The position numbers and the translations under genes are program-made. Below are positions 17,058 through 25,385 of a DNA stretch of 64,000 bases, in pieces; positions within the stretch are counted from its first letter, which is position 1; each line of letters begins with the position of its first letter. Below the pieces are notes generated by a model. That model was not told the origin of the DNA. It saw nothing but the letters and a program-made list of their open reading frames with translations, and made no database searches. Source of the DNA: Anaerohalosphaeraceae bacterium (GTDB lineage Bacteria > Planctomycetota > Phycisphaerae > Sedimentisphaerales > Anaerohalosphaeraceae); assembly GCA_035378985.1 (NCBI GenBank), contig DAOSUR010000002.1:124001-188000 (forward strand). The letters run 5' to 3'.

Positions 17058-17570
17058 ATGGATAAGGGACGGCAAAGATGGATTCTGTTTGCCGCGGCGG
17101 TGTGCGGACTTCTGATGACGTTCGGATGTTCCGGATATACCAACCGCTGGCCGTATCCGGAGCAGATACGGACGGTTTATGTGGAGATGTTTGATACGTC
17201 GGATTTCCGCCGCGGGTATGAGTATCTGCTGACGGATGCAGTGTGCAAGCAGATTGAGGCCCAGACGCCTTACAAGATTGTATCAGACCGGAAGGCGGCG
17301 GATTCGATTCTGAGCGGAACGATCCGAACCGGACAGGGGGTTTTGACGGTGGACCGTCATACCGGCAGGCCCCTGGAGCAGGAGGCCCTGGTGCATGTGA
17401 CGTTTACGTGGAAAAATCTGCGGACAGGGGAGGTTCTGATTAATCAGGAGACGGTGGCGGCTTCGGAGCCCTATTCGGCTTTTCTGAATCAGGATTTTGA
17501 ATATTCGGCCGCCCGTGCTGTGAACAAGGCGGCACAGCGTCTCGTAGAGCGGATGGAATCGGGCTGGTAA
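17058..17570 (+). CDS. lptE: LptE-like LPS-assembly lipoprotein
   Basis: A 170-residue protein with a lipoprotein signal (ILFAAAVCGLLMTFGC) whose Cys is followed directly by SGY, as in LptE, where C-G-Y is usual. The mature part has the expected order: VYVEMFDTSDFRRGYEYLLTD with an early strand, a helix with AVCKQIEAQTPYKI, SDRKAADSILSGTIR, and FTWKNLRTGEVLINQE near the C-terminal strand pair. LptE plugs the LptD barrel that places LPS in the outer leaflet. The link to the BamD-like gene three bases upstream supports the call. The family is highly divergent, so confidence is moderate. Confidence 0.7.
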   Translation: MDKGRQRWILFAAAVCGLLMTFGCSGYTNRWPYPEQIRTVYVEMFDTSDFRRGYEYLLTDAVCKQIEAQTPYKIVSDRKAADSILSGTIRTGQGVLTVDRHTGRPLEQEALVHVTFTWKNLRTGEVLINQETVAASEPYSAFLNQDFEYSAARAVNKAAQRLVERMESGW

Positions 17571-17641
17571 ACGGCGGAAACGAAAAAGACCCTTTCAAGA
17601 ATGATTGCAGTTCAGAACCGGCAAGGAAAAGACAAATATCT

Positions 17642-19579
17642 ATGACAGAAAAAGAATCCAAGCGCGGACCGAAAGTTCCGCTTCCGAATTATCAGCGGGG
17701 TCCTTTAAGCTGGCTTTTGATTGGGCTTGTGCTGATGCTGATGATTTCGACACTGATGCGGATGCAGCGTGTGCAGGAATTGACCTATTCGCCGGAATTT
17801 CTGGACCACGTTCGAGCCGGACATGTTAAGTCCGTCGTGATTCACGAGGGCAAGGGCAAAATTCTCGGAGAATTTGACCCGAAATTCATTTCAGACGGCA
17901 GGCCCGCACGGTTTGAGGTATCTGTGTCCGAGGTGCTGAAGGATGAAACTCTGCTTCCGCTGCTGGTTTCCCAGCGGGTTGAAGTGAAGATTCAAAAGCC
18001 CGATATGTGGGCCCCTCTGCTTTGGAATCTGCTTCCGTTTGTGCTGCTGATTGCGCTGATTTACTTTTTCTTTATCCGAAACATCCGTACCGGCGGCGGG
18101 ATGCTGATGAATTTCGGCCGCAGCAAGCACCGGGTCCAGGGCAAGAATACCAAGAAGACTTTTGATGACGTGGCAGGGATTGAGGAAGCTAAGGAGGAAG
18201 TGGCGGAAATTATTGAGTTTTTGAAGAATCCGAAGAAATTTCAGAAAATCGGGGGCCGTATTCCCCGCGGAGTTCTTCTGGTCGGCCCGCCCGGCTGCGG
18301 CAAGACGCTTCTGGCTAAGGCGATTGCCGGCGAGGCGGATGTTCCGTTTTTCAGCATTGCCGGCAGCGATTTTGTGGAGATGTTTGTCGGGGTCGGGGCC
18401 AGCCGCGTGCGGGATTTGTTCCGGCAGGCGAAGGAAAACTCCCCGTGCATTATTTTTCTGGATGAGATTGACGCCATCGGCCGCAAGCGAGGGCCGGGAT
18501 TTGTCAGCGGGGGCCATGATGAGCGGGAACAGACGCTCAATGCAATCCTGGTGGAAATGGACGGTTTTGACACGAATGACCAGGTGATTGTGATAGCAGC
18601 GACGAACCGTGCGGATATTCTGGACCATGCGCTGACGCGTCCGGGGCGGTTCGACCGGCAGGTAGTAGTTCCGCTGCCGGATTTGAAGGGGCGGATGAAG
18701 ATTCTCCAGATTCACGCTCGGCGGGTCAAATGCGGCCCGGATGTGGATTTTGAGCGGCTGGCCCGCGGGACGCCGATGTTCAGCGGAGCGGAACTGGAAG
18801 CGCTGATTAATGAGGCGGCCATCAGCGCGAGCATGCAGAACAAGGATTATGTGGAGATGAGTGATCTGGAGGAGGCGCGGGATAAGGTGCGGTGGGGCCG
18901 TGCCAAACGCAGCCGGGTGATTGATGAGTATGACAAGCGGCTGACGGCGTATCATGAGGCCGGCCATGCCCTGGTGCAGTCGCTGCTGCCGGATGCCGAC
19001 CCGCTGCACAAGGTGAGCATCATTCCGCGGGGGCCGATGGGCGGGGCGACGTTTGCACTGCCGGAAAAGGACCGGCTGTATTATTCGAAACGATTCTGTC
19101 TGGCGCAGCTGCAGATTTGCTTTGCCGGGCGGATCGCCGTCAAGATGGTTTTCAATGACATAGACAGCGGCGCTTATTCCGATATTCGGCAGGCGACGGC
19201 GCTGGCTCGTCAAATGGTGACGGAATGGGGGATGGGCGAAGAGGTCGGGCCGGTTTATTACGGGGCGGACGGGACGGATTCGTATTTCTACGGGCCGATT
19301 GGAGCGGAATATTCCCAGAAGACGGCGGAGTTAATTGACCGAGAGGTCAAGAAGCTGCTGGACGCGGCTTATGCGAAGGCAGAGGAACTGCTTGTGCAGC
19401 ATCGGGATGCGCTGAACCGTCTGGCGGAGGCCCTGCTGAAGTATGAAACGCTGGATGCCGAGGAGGTTAAACTGATTATCAGCGGGGGCAAATTGGAGAA
19501 GCCGACGGTTTCGGATCTTCTGAGTATGGAGCAGAAAAAAGTTCCTCCGTCTTCGAAGGAAGAAGATTGGAAAGAATAA
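17642..19579 (+). CDS. ftsH: ATP-dependent zinc metalloprotease FtsH
   Basis: A 645-residue membrane AAA protease for quality control of membrane and short-lived proteins. Two membrane segments lie near residues 18-40 and 120-142. The AAA module has GPPGCGKTLLAKAIAGEA (Walker A near 214), FLDEIDAIGRKRG (Walker B) and a second region of homology with ATNRADILDHALTRPGRFDR. The zinc site is AYHEAGHALVQ (HEAGH near 437), with a third ligand Asp in NDIDSGAYSDIRQAT. Length is typical. AAGGAAAAGACAAAT precedes the ATG. It follows lptE by 71 bases, probably in the same transcript; in other bacteria FtsH controls LpxC and hence LPS level, so the neighbourhood makes sense. Confidence 0.96.
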   Translation: MTEKESKRGPKVPLPNYQRGPLSWLLIGLVLMLMISTLMRMQRVQELTYSPEFLDHVRAGHVKSVVIHEGKGKILGEFDPKFISDGRPARFEVSVSEVLKDETLLPLLVSQRVEVKIQKPDMWAPLLWNLLPFVLLIALIYFFFIRNIRTGGGMLMNFGRSKHRVQGKNTKKTFDDVAGIEEAKEEVAEIIEFLKNPKKFQKIGGRIPRGVLLVGPPGCGKTLLAKAIAGEADVPFFSIAGSDFVEMFVGVGASRVRDLFRQAKENSPCIIFLDEIDAIGRKRGPGFVSGGHDEREQTLNAILVEMDGFDTNDQVIVIAATNRADILDHALTRPGRFDRQVVVPLPDLKGRMKILQIHARRVKCGPDVDFERLARGTPMFSGAELEALINEAAISASMQNKDYVEMSDLEEARDKVRWGRAKRSRVIDEYDKRLTAYHEAGHALVQSLLPDADPLHKVSIIPRGPMGGATFALPEKDRLYYSKRFCLAQLQICFAGRIAVKMVFNDIDSGAYSDIRQATALARQMVTEWGMGEEVGPVYYGADGTDSYFYGPIGAEYSQKTAELIDREVKKLLDAAYAKAEELLVQHRDALNRLAEALLKYETLDAEEVKLIISGGKLEKPTVSDLLSMEQKKVPPSSKEEDWKE

Positions 19580-19601
19580 CAGGGCGGTTTAAGGCGGGTA
19601 T

Positions 19602-21593
19602 ATGACCGGCAGGTTCGCGGGGATTCGGCGGCTGATTGTCGGCGGTCTTTTTGTCTCTGTTTCTTTTTTTTCGAGGGGCGGGGAAGCTTTGTCTGTGAAC
19701 CAACCGAAGGGGAACGGTTCTTTTTTTGTGATACGAGTTGTCGATGAGCAGACAGGGCGGGGGGTACCGCTGATGGAGCTGAAGACCACCAACGGAATTT
19801 CCTTCTGGACGGACAGTCAGGGAGTCATTGCCTTTTTCGAGCCGGGTCTGATGGAGCGGGAGGTGTACTTTTTTGTGCGGGGTCCGGGGTATGAATATCC
19901 GGCGGACGGCTTCGGCAATCGGGGGGTGCGGCTGCAGGTGAAAGCGGGGAAAACGGCTGAAGTTCGGGTTAGGCGTGTGAATGTTGCCGAACGGCTATAT
20001 CGCATTACGGGCCAGGGCATCTATCGGGACAGTCTGCTGGCAGGGCTTCCGGTACCGCTGAAAAATCCCGATTTAAACGGACAGGTGATGGGGCAGGATT
20101 CCGTTCAGACCTGCTGGTACAAAGACAGACTGTACTGGTTTTGGGGAGATACGAATTGTCCGTTTTATCCGCTGGGGAACTTTGCGACCTCCGGGGCAGT
20201 ATCTGTGCTGCCGAGGCAGGGCGGAGTGGACCCGGCTGTTGGAGTGGACCTGCACTATTTTACGGACGAGAGGGGCTTTTGCAAAAAGATGGTACCGCTG
20301 CCGGAGGAGGGGGTCGTTTGGATTGAGGGGGTTTGTGCTGTAAAGGATTCGGAAGACAGGGAACATATGACGGCCTTCTTTTCGCGACGCAAAGGACTTG
20401 CAGAGCCCCTGGAGTACGGCCTTCTGGAATATGACGATTCGGCCTGTCAGTTTCGTCCGGTGCTTCGAAGCGAGAAGAATTTGGTTCCATTCGGCGGCGT
20501 CGGTCATCCCTTTGGGGCGGTCTGCGGTGAAAAACGCTATTTTTATTTTGCTGTGCCGTTTCCCCTGAGTGTTCGACTGCGGATTTCCGCCTCCTGGGAG
20601 GATATGCTTTGTCCGGAACGGTATGAGATTTTCACGGCGTTGGGCGGTTCTCCGACAGGTTCGAGCGGCGGCGGGGCGGGGTATCGGTGGATTTCTTTGA
20701 GGGAATTGCAGACTCAATGGAAATCCGCAGATGAACTGAAGAAGGCCCTGCAGAAAGAAAGACAGAACAGTGCCCTTTTGTATGATATCAGGAGCGGGGC
20801 TTCCGTTGTTCCTCATAACGGTTCAGTTTCCTGGAATGCGTACCGGCGGAAATGGATTCTGATTGCGGTTCAGCAGGGCGGGGAATCCTCCTATTTGGGG
20901 GAGGTGTGGTATGCGGAGGCCGACACACCCGCAGGGCCGTGGGGATATGCTCAAAAGGTTGTTTCGCACGAGCGGTATTCCTTTTACAATCCGAAGCATC
21001 ACCCCTATTTTGACCAGGAGGAGGGACGCATCATTTATTTTGAGGGGACGTACAGTTTTACCTTCTCCGGTTCGGCGGAGACGGCTGTGCCGCGGTATGA
21101 TTACAATCAGATAATGTACCGGCTCGATTTGTCGGATGAACGCCTTCGGCTTCCGGAACCGGTTTATGAGATTCACAGGAATGACGGCAGGCCGGAGTAT
21201 TTGTTTGGTTCGCAGGTCAGAAGTGAACAGAAGGAGGGAAACGTTGCAGGGATAGCATTTTGGACCGTCAGTCCGGACAGGGCTTTTGAAGGACTGATTC
21301 CGATTTATGCGGCGAGGATGGAAGACGGACAAATCCGATTCAGCAAAGAATCGGGCGGCGGGACGGAAAAACCTCTTTTCTATGCCGTGCCGGCGGGGAC
21401 GGAAGCATCAAGTCGTGTCCTTGTTCCTTTGTTTGAGTACAGACACAAGGAAACCGGTTTGTTTTGCTATTCGGTTGGAATGCAAAAGGGGACAGAGTGG
21501 GAAAAGGGTTCAGAGCCGCTCTGTTGGGTCTGGAAAAATCCGTCCGAAAAATGGACGGCGGACTGGGAAGCGCGGCCCTGGACTGCGTGGTAA
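19602..21593 (+). CDS. Secreted beta-rich protein with regulatory-like beta-sandwich and propeller-like region
   Basis: A 663-residue protein I cannot assign to a named family. An N-terminal signal (LIVGGLFVSVSFFSRGGEA) is followed by a small beta-sandwich resembling the carboxypeptidase regulatory-like fold (IRVVDEQTGRGVPLMELKT to about residue 110). The large remaining part has repeated aromatic strand motifs: YKDRLYWFWGDTNCPFYPLG, EGVVWIEGVCAV, GEVWYAEADTPAGPWGYAQK and FYNPKHHPYFDQEEGRIIYFEG. These resemble five-bladed propeller enzymes of the GH43/GH32 type and DUF4185, but no catalytic acid triad can be assigned with certainty. It starts 22 bases after ftsH. A glycan-related, extracytoplasmic role is inference. 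Confidence 0.6.
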   Translation: MTGRFAGIRRLIVGGLFVSVSFFSRGGEALSVNQPKGNGSFFVIRVVDEQTGRGVPLMELKTTNGISFWTDSQGVIAFFEPGLMEREVYFFVRGPGYEYPADGFGNRGVRLQVKAGKTAEVRVRRVNVAERLYRITGQGIYRDSLLAGLPVPLKNPDLNGQVMGQDSVQTCWYKDRLYWFWGDTNCPFYPLGNFATSGAVSVLPRQGGVDPAVGVDLHYFTDERGFCKKMVPLPEEGVVWIEGVCAVKDSEDREHMTAFFSRRKGLAEPLEYGLLEYDDSACQFRPVLRSEKNLVPFGGVGHPFGAVCGEKRYFYFAVPFPLSVRLRISASWEDMLCPERYEIFTALGGSPTGSSGGGAGYRWISLRELQTQWKSADELKKALQKERQNSALLYDIRSGASVVPHNGSVSWNAYRRKWILIAVQQGGESSYLGEVWYAEADTPAGPWGYAQKVVSHERYSFYNPKHHPYFDQEEGRIIYFEGTYSFTFSGSAETAVPRYDYNQIMYRLDLSDERLRLPEPVYEIHRNDGRPEYLFGSQVRSEQKEGNVAGIAFWTVSPDRAFEGLIPIYAARMEDGQIRFSKESGGGTEKPLFYAVPAGTEASSRVLVPLFEYRHKETGLFCYSVGMQKGTEWEKGSEPLCWVWKNPSEKWTADWEARPWTAW

Positions 21594-21714
21594 GGCCGAA
21601 ACATTTCTTTTCAAAAACCTGACGGGTTGTCTTGTCATTTTGGCAGGATTTTTCTAAAAGACATCGGAGATTGAAAATTTTGTATCTTTCTGTATTACAA
21701 GGACTTGTGCTCGT

Positions 21715-21744
21715 TTGTCTGTTCTGGCACGGATTTTGTATTAT
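21715..21744 (+). promoter_or_regulatory. Extended -10 promoter of hsp20, overlapping a sigma-54-like site
   Basis: TTGTCT (21715-21720), 18 bases, TATTAT (21739-21744) with TG before it. The same stretch carries TGGCACG-N4-TTGTA (21725-21740), close to the sigma-54 -24/-12 consensus but with GT instead of GC at -12. No CIRCE inverted repeat was seen. Confidence 0.5.
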
Positions 21745-21809
21745 AGAAAAGTGACGGTTGAACAAGAAAAACAAGTCAATCGTACTTTCAGGAAAGGGAG
21801 GTGAGATCT

Positions 21810-22319
21810 ATGGCACTGATTGAATTGGTACCCTGGAGAACAGGACGCAGAAATCTTTCGGTACGAGGCAGCGAGCTTGAAAATCCTTTCGTGGCGCTGC
21901 AGCGGCAGATGAGCCGACTCTTTGATGATTTCTTCAGTGATTTCGGTCTGCAGCCCTGGAAAGGATGGACGGGTTTTGACGGCGGATTCTATCCTCGAAT
22001 GGATGTGGCTGAAACCGATAAGGAAATCACGGTCACCGCCGAACTGCCCGGGATTGAGCAGAAAGATATCGAGATTTCTCTGGCAGACGGCGTTCTGACC
22101 CTGAAAGGGGAGAAGAAGCAGTCGTCTGAAGAGAAGAAAGAGGGCTACTATCATTCCGAGCGCAGCTTCGGGGCCTTCAGCCGATCGGTGGCGTTGCCTG
22201 CGGAGGTGGATGAAAACAAGGTGGAAGCCACATACAAAGACGGTGTCTTGAAGATCCGCCTGCCCAAAACCGAAAACCAGAAGGCTCGCGCCAAGAAGAT
22301 TGAGGTCAAAGCCGGATAA
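21810..22319 (+). CDS. Small heat-shock protein, Hsp20 / alpha-crystallin family
   Basis: A 169-residue ATP-independent holdase chaperone. The N-terminal arm (LSRLFDDFFSDFG-type, here MSRLFDDFFSDFGLQPW) is followed by an alpha-crystallin domain from about residue 60: MDVAETDKEITVTAELPGIE, DIEISLADGVLTLKGEKK, YHSERSFGAFSRSVALP and the closing YKDGVLKIRLPK, then a basic C-terminal tail with IEV. A strong AAAGGGAGGTG lies before the ATG at 21810; a GTG nine bases upstream overlaps that site and is less likely. A single-gene transcript is likely, given the promoter upstream and the terminator just after. Confidence 0.95.
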   Translation: MALIELVPWRTGRRNLSVRGSELENPFVALQRQMSRLFDDFFSDFGLQPWKGWTGFDGGFYPRMDVAETDKEITVTAELPGIEQKDIEISLADGVLTLKGEKKQSSEEKKEGYYHSERSFGAFSRSVALPAEVDENKVEATYKDGVLKIRLPKTENQKARAKKIEVKAG

Positions 22320-22331
22320 TTCCGGCTTTCC

Positions 22332-22360
22332 AAAAGAGGGCCCGGAAGGCCCTCTTTTTT
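22332..22360 (+). terminator. Rho-independent terminator of hsp20
   Basis: AGAGGGCC (22335-22342) and GGCCCTCT (22348-22355) form an eight-pair stem with loop CGGAA, followed by a T-run. It lies 13 bases after the hsp20 stop. Confidence 0.9.
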
Positions 22361-22402
22361 CTTTTTTTAAGATTGGACATTTGAATGGAAAGGAAGGGAT
22401 CT

Positions 22403-23791
22403 ATGTTTCGAAACATCCGGAGTCGAGCGGTCTTAACGGTTTTTGCAGGAGTATGGATGCTGAGTCTGCCGGTGCTGGCGGGCTCAAACGAGACGGCGGA
22501 ACTTAAGCGAACATCCAAAGCCTTTACGGAAGCAGTCAAAGAGGTTCTGCCGGCGGTAGTTGCGGTGCAGTCGGAATATACGGTGCAGGGGATTTCCTAC
22601 CGCTCACCGTTTGAAGACGATTTTTTTGAGAGATTTTTCGGACCGAGATTCCGGATGCCTGTGCCCCGGGAGGAAAAGCGTATTGGTCAGGGGTCAGGTT
22701 TTCTGATTTCCGAAGATGGGTATCTCCTGACCAATCATCATGTTGTGGCGGATGCAAGCAAGATTACAATTCTGCTGCATGATGGCCGTCGTTTTGAAAA
22801 CGTGGAGATTGTCGGTTCGGATGAGAAGGCCGATTTGGCTTTGCTGAAGATTCCGGATGTGAAGGGGCTGCCGACTGTGAAAATGGGCAATTCCGATTTG
22901 CTTGAGGTGGGCGAGTGGGTGATTGCGGTCGGCAATCCGTTCGGGCTGACGGAAACAGTTACGGTTGGGGTTGTCAGCGCCAAGGGGCGGCGAATCCGAG
23001 GCGATGACCCCGGTGTTTATGAGGATTTTATTCAAACGGATGCAGCGATAAACCCGGGCAATTCCGGCGGACCGCTTTTGAATATTGACGGGGAGGTAGT
23101 GGGGATTAATGCGGCCATTGTAACGGGCGATACGGGTGTTCGCGGCTATATGGGAATCGGGCTGGCAGTGCCGATTAATATGGCCAAGTCAATGGCCGAA
23201 CAGATGATGAAGACCGGCAAATTCGTCCGCGGCTATGCAGGAATCGGGCTGCAGGATTTGACGGAGGATATTGCACAGGGTCTGGATTTGAAGATTCGCA
23301 AGGGGGCGATTATTACACAGGTGTATGAGAACTCGCCGGCGGAGGAAGCCGGTCTGCAGGCGGATGATATTGTCATTTCAATTGACAACCGGGAGATTCA
23401 CAACAGTCAGGATGTCCGCAATGTGGTTGGATATTCGGCGCCGGGGACGAAGCTGACCTTTGTGGTTTTGCGGAACGGAAGTGAGAAGAAGATTACTCTG
23501 ACGGTCGGGGCCCGTCCGGTGGCGGAGGATATGATTGAGCAGCTGGGGATTCAGGTCAAGAACAGCGATGACGGAGTCGGTGTAGTGATTACGGATGTGA
23601 AGGAAGACAGCGATGCAGCACGGGTAGGGCTTCAGTCCGGGATGGTCATTCTGAGCGTAAACCGCGAACGGGTCAATTCGGTCAAGGAGTTCAAAGAAGC
23701 TCTTCGAAAGGCCGAAGGCAAGGACAAGGTTATTTTATCCGTCAAGGCGGATCGAATGACGTATTATGTGGTGCTGCCGCTGAAAAAATAA
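22403..23791 (+). CDS. htrA: Periplasmic serine protease, HtrA/DegP family
   Basis: A 462-residue exported S1C protease and chaperone for envelope quality control. The signal peptide (VLTVFAGVWMLSLPVLAG) precedes a trypsin-like domain with the catalytic triad: His in LLTNHHVVAD (near 111), Asp in EKADLALLKIP (near 143) and Ser in AAINPGNSGGPLLN (near 219). Two PDZ domains follow (about 270-360 and 375-455), with GYAGIGLQDLTEDIAQGL and LGIQVKNSDDGVGVVITDV. The start at 22403 is preceded by GGAAGGGATCT; an ATG at 22385 lacks a site. A phenylalanine-rich, DegQ-type loop (DDFFERFFGPRFRMP) lies between strands. Downstream is a strong terminator. Confidence 0.95.
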   Translation: MFRNIRSRAVLTVFAGVWMLSLPVLAGSNETAELKRTSKAFTEAVKEVLPAVVAVQSEYTVQGISYRSPFEDDFFERFFGPRFRMPVPREEKRIGQGSGFLISEDGYLLTNHHVVADASKITILLHDGRRFENVEIVGSDEKADLALLKIPDVKGLPTVKMGNSDLLEVGEWVIAVGNPFGLTETVTVGVVSAKGRRIRGDDPGVYEDFIQTDAAINPGNSGGPLLNIDGEVVGINAAIVTGDTGVRGYMGIGLAVPINMAKSMAEQMMKTGKFVRGYAGIGLQDLTEDIAQGLDLKIRKGAIITQVYENSPAEEAGLQADDIVISIDNREIHNSQDVRNVVGYSAPGTKLTFVVLRNGSEKKITLTVGARPVAEDMIEQLGIQVKNSDDGVGVVITDVKEDSDAARVGLQSGMVILSVNRERVNSVKEFKEALRKAEGKDKVILSVKADRMTYYVVLPLKK

Positions 23792-23815
23792 CGGCGGAAG
23801 ATGTGCGGCGAATTC

Positions 23816-23855
23816 AGCAGGCATCGAGAGGATTCTCTCGATGCCTGCTTTTTTT
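23816..23855 (+). terminator. Strong Rho-independent terminator after htrA
   Basis: A perfect 15-pair stem, AGCAGGCATCGAGAG (23816-23830) with CTCTCGATGCCTGCT (23835-23849), loop GATT, followed by seven T. It separates htrA from the convergent dnaA, whose stop codon it touches. Confidence 0.93.
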
Positions 23856-25170
23856 ATTGTTTTTGGGTTAACTGACGTGTGAGATTTTCAATTCGCAGGC
23901 GAATCTGTTCATCGGTTTTGAAGATTTCTTCGATTTTGGTGCAGGCGTGCAGGACGGTGGAGTGGTCTCGTCCGCCGAGGTGACCGCCGATTTCCTCCAG
24001 ACTGTGGCGGGTAAGCTGTCGGCCCAGATACATACAGATTTGCCGGGGCAGGGTGATGCTTTGGCTTCGTTTTTTGCTTTGGAGGTCTGTAATGCGGATA
24101 TCGAATTCCCGGCTGACGGCTTCGATGATGTCGGCCATGGTGATGGTTCGCTGGGCGGCGGTCTGCTGAATGCCGAGCGCCTGGCGGGTCAGTTCGGGAG
24201 TAATGGGCTGGCCGACGGTTCTGGCGGTGGCATACAAAACCGTCAGGGCGCCTTCGATTTCACGAATGTTAGACTGGACGTGTTCCGCAATCATTTCTGC
24301 AACGCCCTCGGGCAGGTGAATGCCGCGAAGGCCGGCCTTCTTTTTGACGATGGCGATGCGGGTTTCATAACTGGGCGGGTCCAGCCGTGCAACCAGACCC
24401 CACTTAAAGCGGCTGATGAGACGCTCTTCGAGAGAAGGCAGTTGAGCGGGCGGGCAGTCGGCGGTCAGAATGATTTGCCGGCGGTTGTTGTAGAGGGCGT
24501 TAAATGTATGGAAAAACTCCTCCTGACTCTGTTCGCGTTCCCGGAGAAACTGGATATCGTCAATAATCAGAACATCGACACTGCGATGCTGATTTTGAAA
24601 GTCGGCCAGTCGTCCCTGTTCAATCGCGCTGATAAAGCCGTTGACAAACTGTTCACAGCTGAGAAAGCGGATGGACAGATTGCCGTTGTTTTCACGGGAG
24701 GCATGACAAACGGCGTGAAGGAGATGGGTTTTGCCCAGTCCCACGCTGCCGTATAGAAAGAGGGGGTTGTAAACCGTGCCGGGATTCTGGCTGACGGCGA
24801 TGCAGCTGGCGTGAGCCAGACGATTGCAGGGACCGACGACGAAGTTGTCAAATGTATAGTCGGGATGCAGACGCAAACCGTTCAGGGAGGCCGTGAAGAC
24901 ATTTGAGTCCGCGGAAACGGGGTGAATAGAATGGAAACTGACGGAAACAAGGAAGCCGGTGATTTTCTGTGCGGCTTTGGTAAAAACGGACAGGCAATGG
25001 TCATTCAGGTAGTCGACTTTAGTCTGATCCGGGCAGCCGATGTCGAGATGGCCGCCGCTGAAGGACAGTGCAGTCAGGTCGCTGAACCAGGTGCGGACGT
25101 TGACGGGGTCCGTCGAGCGGACTTCCTCGAGAATCTGCTCCAAAATATATGCCGGTTCCTGCTGTTTCAC
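23854..25170 (-). CDS. dnaA: Chromosomal replication initiator DnaA
   Basis: A 438-residue initiator from a GTG at 25170. It binds DnaA boxes and opens the origin. Domain I is short (LEQILEEVRSTDPVNVRTWF). The AAA domain III runs from YTFDNFVVGPCNRLAHA to FLYGSVGLGKTHLLHAVC (Walker A near 141, with Ser in place of the usual Gly), LIIDDIQFLRERE (Walker B), and ISRFKWGLVARLDPPSYETR. Domain IV has the binding signature HLGGRDHSTVLHA. The frame is open to an ATG at 25290, but a good promoter (25244-25272) lies inside that extension and GGAAAGAAAAG precedes the GTG, so the shorter form is chosen. It is divergent from ftsY. Confidence 0.93.
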   Translation of the reverse strand: MKQQEPAYILEQILEEVRSTDPVNVRTWFSDLTALSFSGGHLDIGCPDQTKVDYLNDHCLSVFTKAAQKITGFLVSVSFHSIHPVSADSNVFTASLNGLRLHPDYTFDNFVVGPCNRLAHASCIAVSQNPGTVYNPLFLYGSVGLGKTHLLHAVCHASRENNGNLSIRFLSCEQFVNGFISAIEQGRLADFQNQHRSVDVLIIDDIQFLREREQSQEEFFHTFNALYNNRRQIILTADCPPAQLPSLEERLISRFKWGLVARLDPPSYETRIAIVKKKAGLRGIHLPEGVAEMIAEHVQSNIREIEGALTVLYATARTVGQPITPELTRQALGIQQTAAQRTITMADIIEAVSREFDIRITDLQSKKRSQSITLPRQICMYLGRQLTRHSLEEIGGHLGGRDHSTVLHACTKIEEIFKTDEQIRLRIENLTRQLTQKQ

Positions 25171-25243
25171 CTTTTCTTTCCGCGAGTACGGGGCAGAAGA
25201 TTTTTGTAAGAACCCTCCTGTCCTTGCTGTTCCCGAAAAAGAT

Positions 25244-25272
25244 ACTGTATCGATTCCCGGCGGTTCTGTCAA
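25244..25272 (-). promoter_or_regulatory. Sigma-70 promoter of dnaA
   Basis: On the minus strand a perfect TTGACA (25267-25272), 17 bases, and TACAGT (25244-25249). Transcription would start near 25237, about 67 bases ahead of the GTG at 25170. Confidence 0.7.
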
Positions 25273-25335
25273 CGCTGAAACAATTCGCATCTGAGCAAAA
25301 TCGTCAGAATTGAGCTTGCAAAAGATTCAGGATTT

Positions 25336-25351
25336 TGGCACACTGATTGCT
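25336..25351 (+). promoter_or_regulatory. Sigma-54-like promoter upstream of ftsY
   Basis: TGGCAC (25336-25341), five bases, TTGCT (25347-25351). The -24 GG and -12 GC are spaced as in the RpoN consensus. It lies 35 bases before the ftsY ATG. No better sigma-70 site is obvious in this gap, although TTGCAA (25317-25322) could be a -35 with a poor -10. Confidence 0.45.
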
Positions 25352-25385
25352 TCATCAAAATGAGAATCGAGGATGTGGTGCTGAT

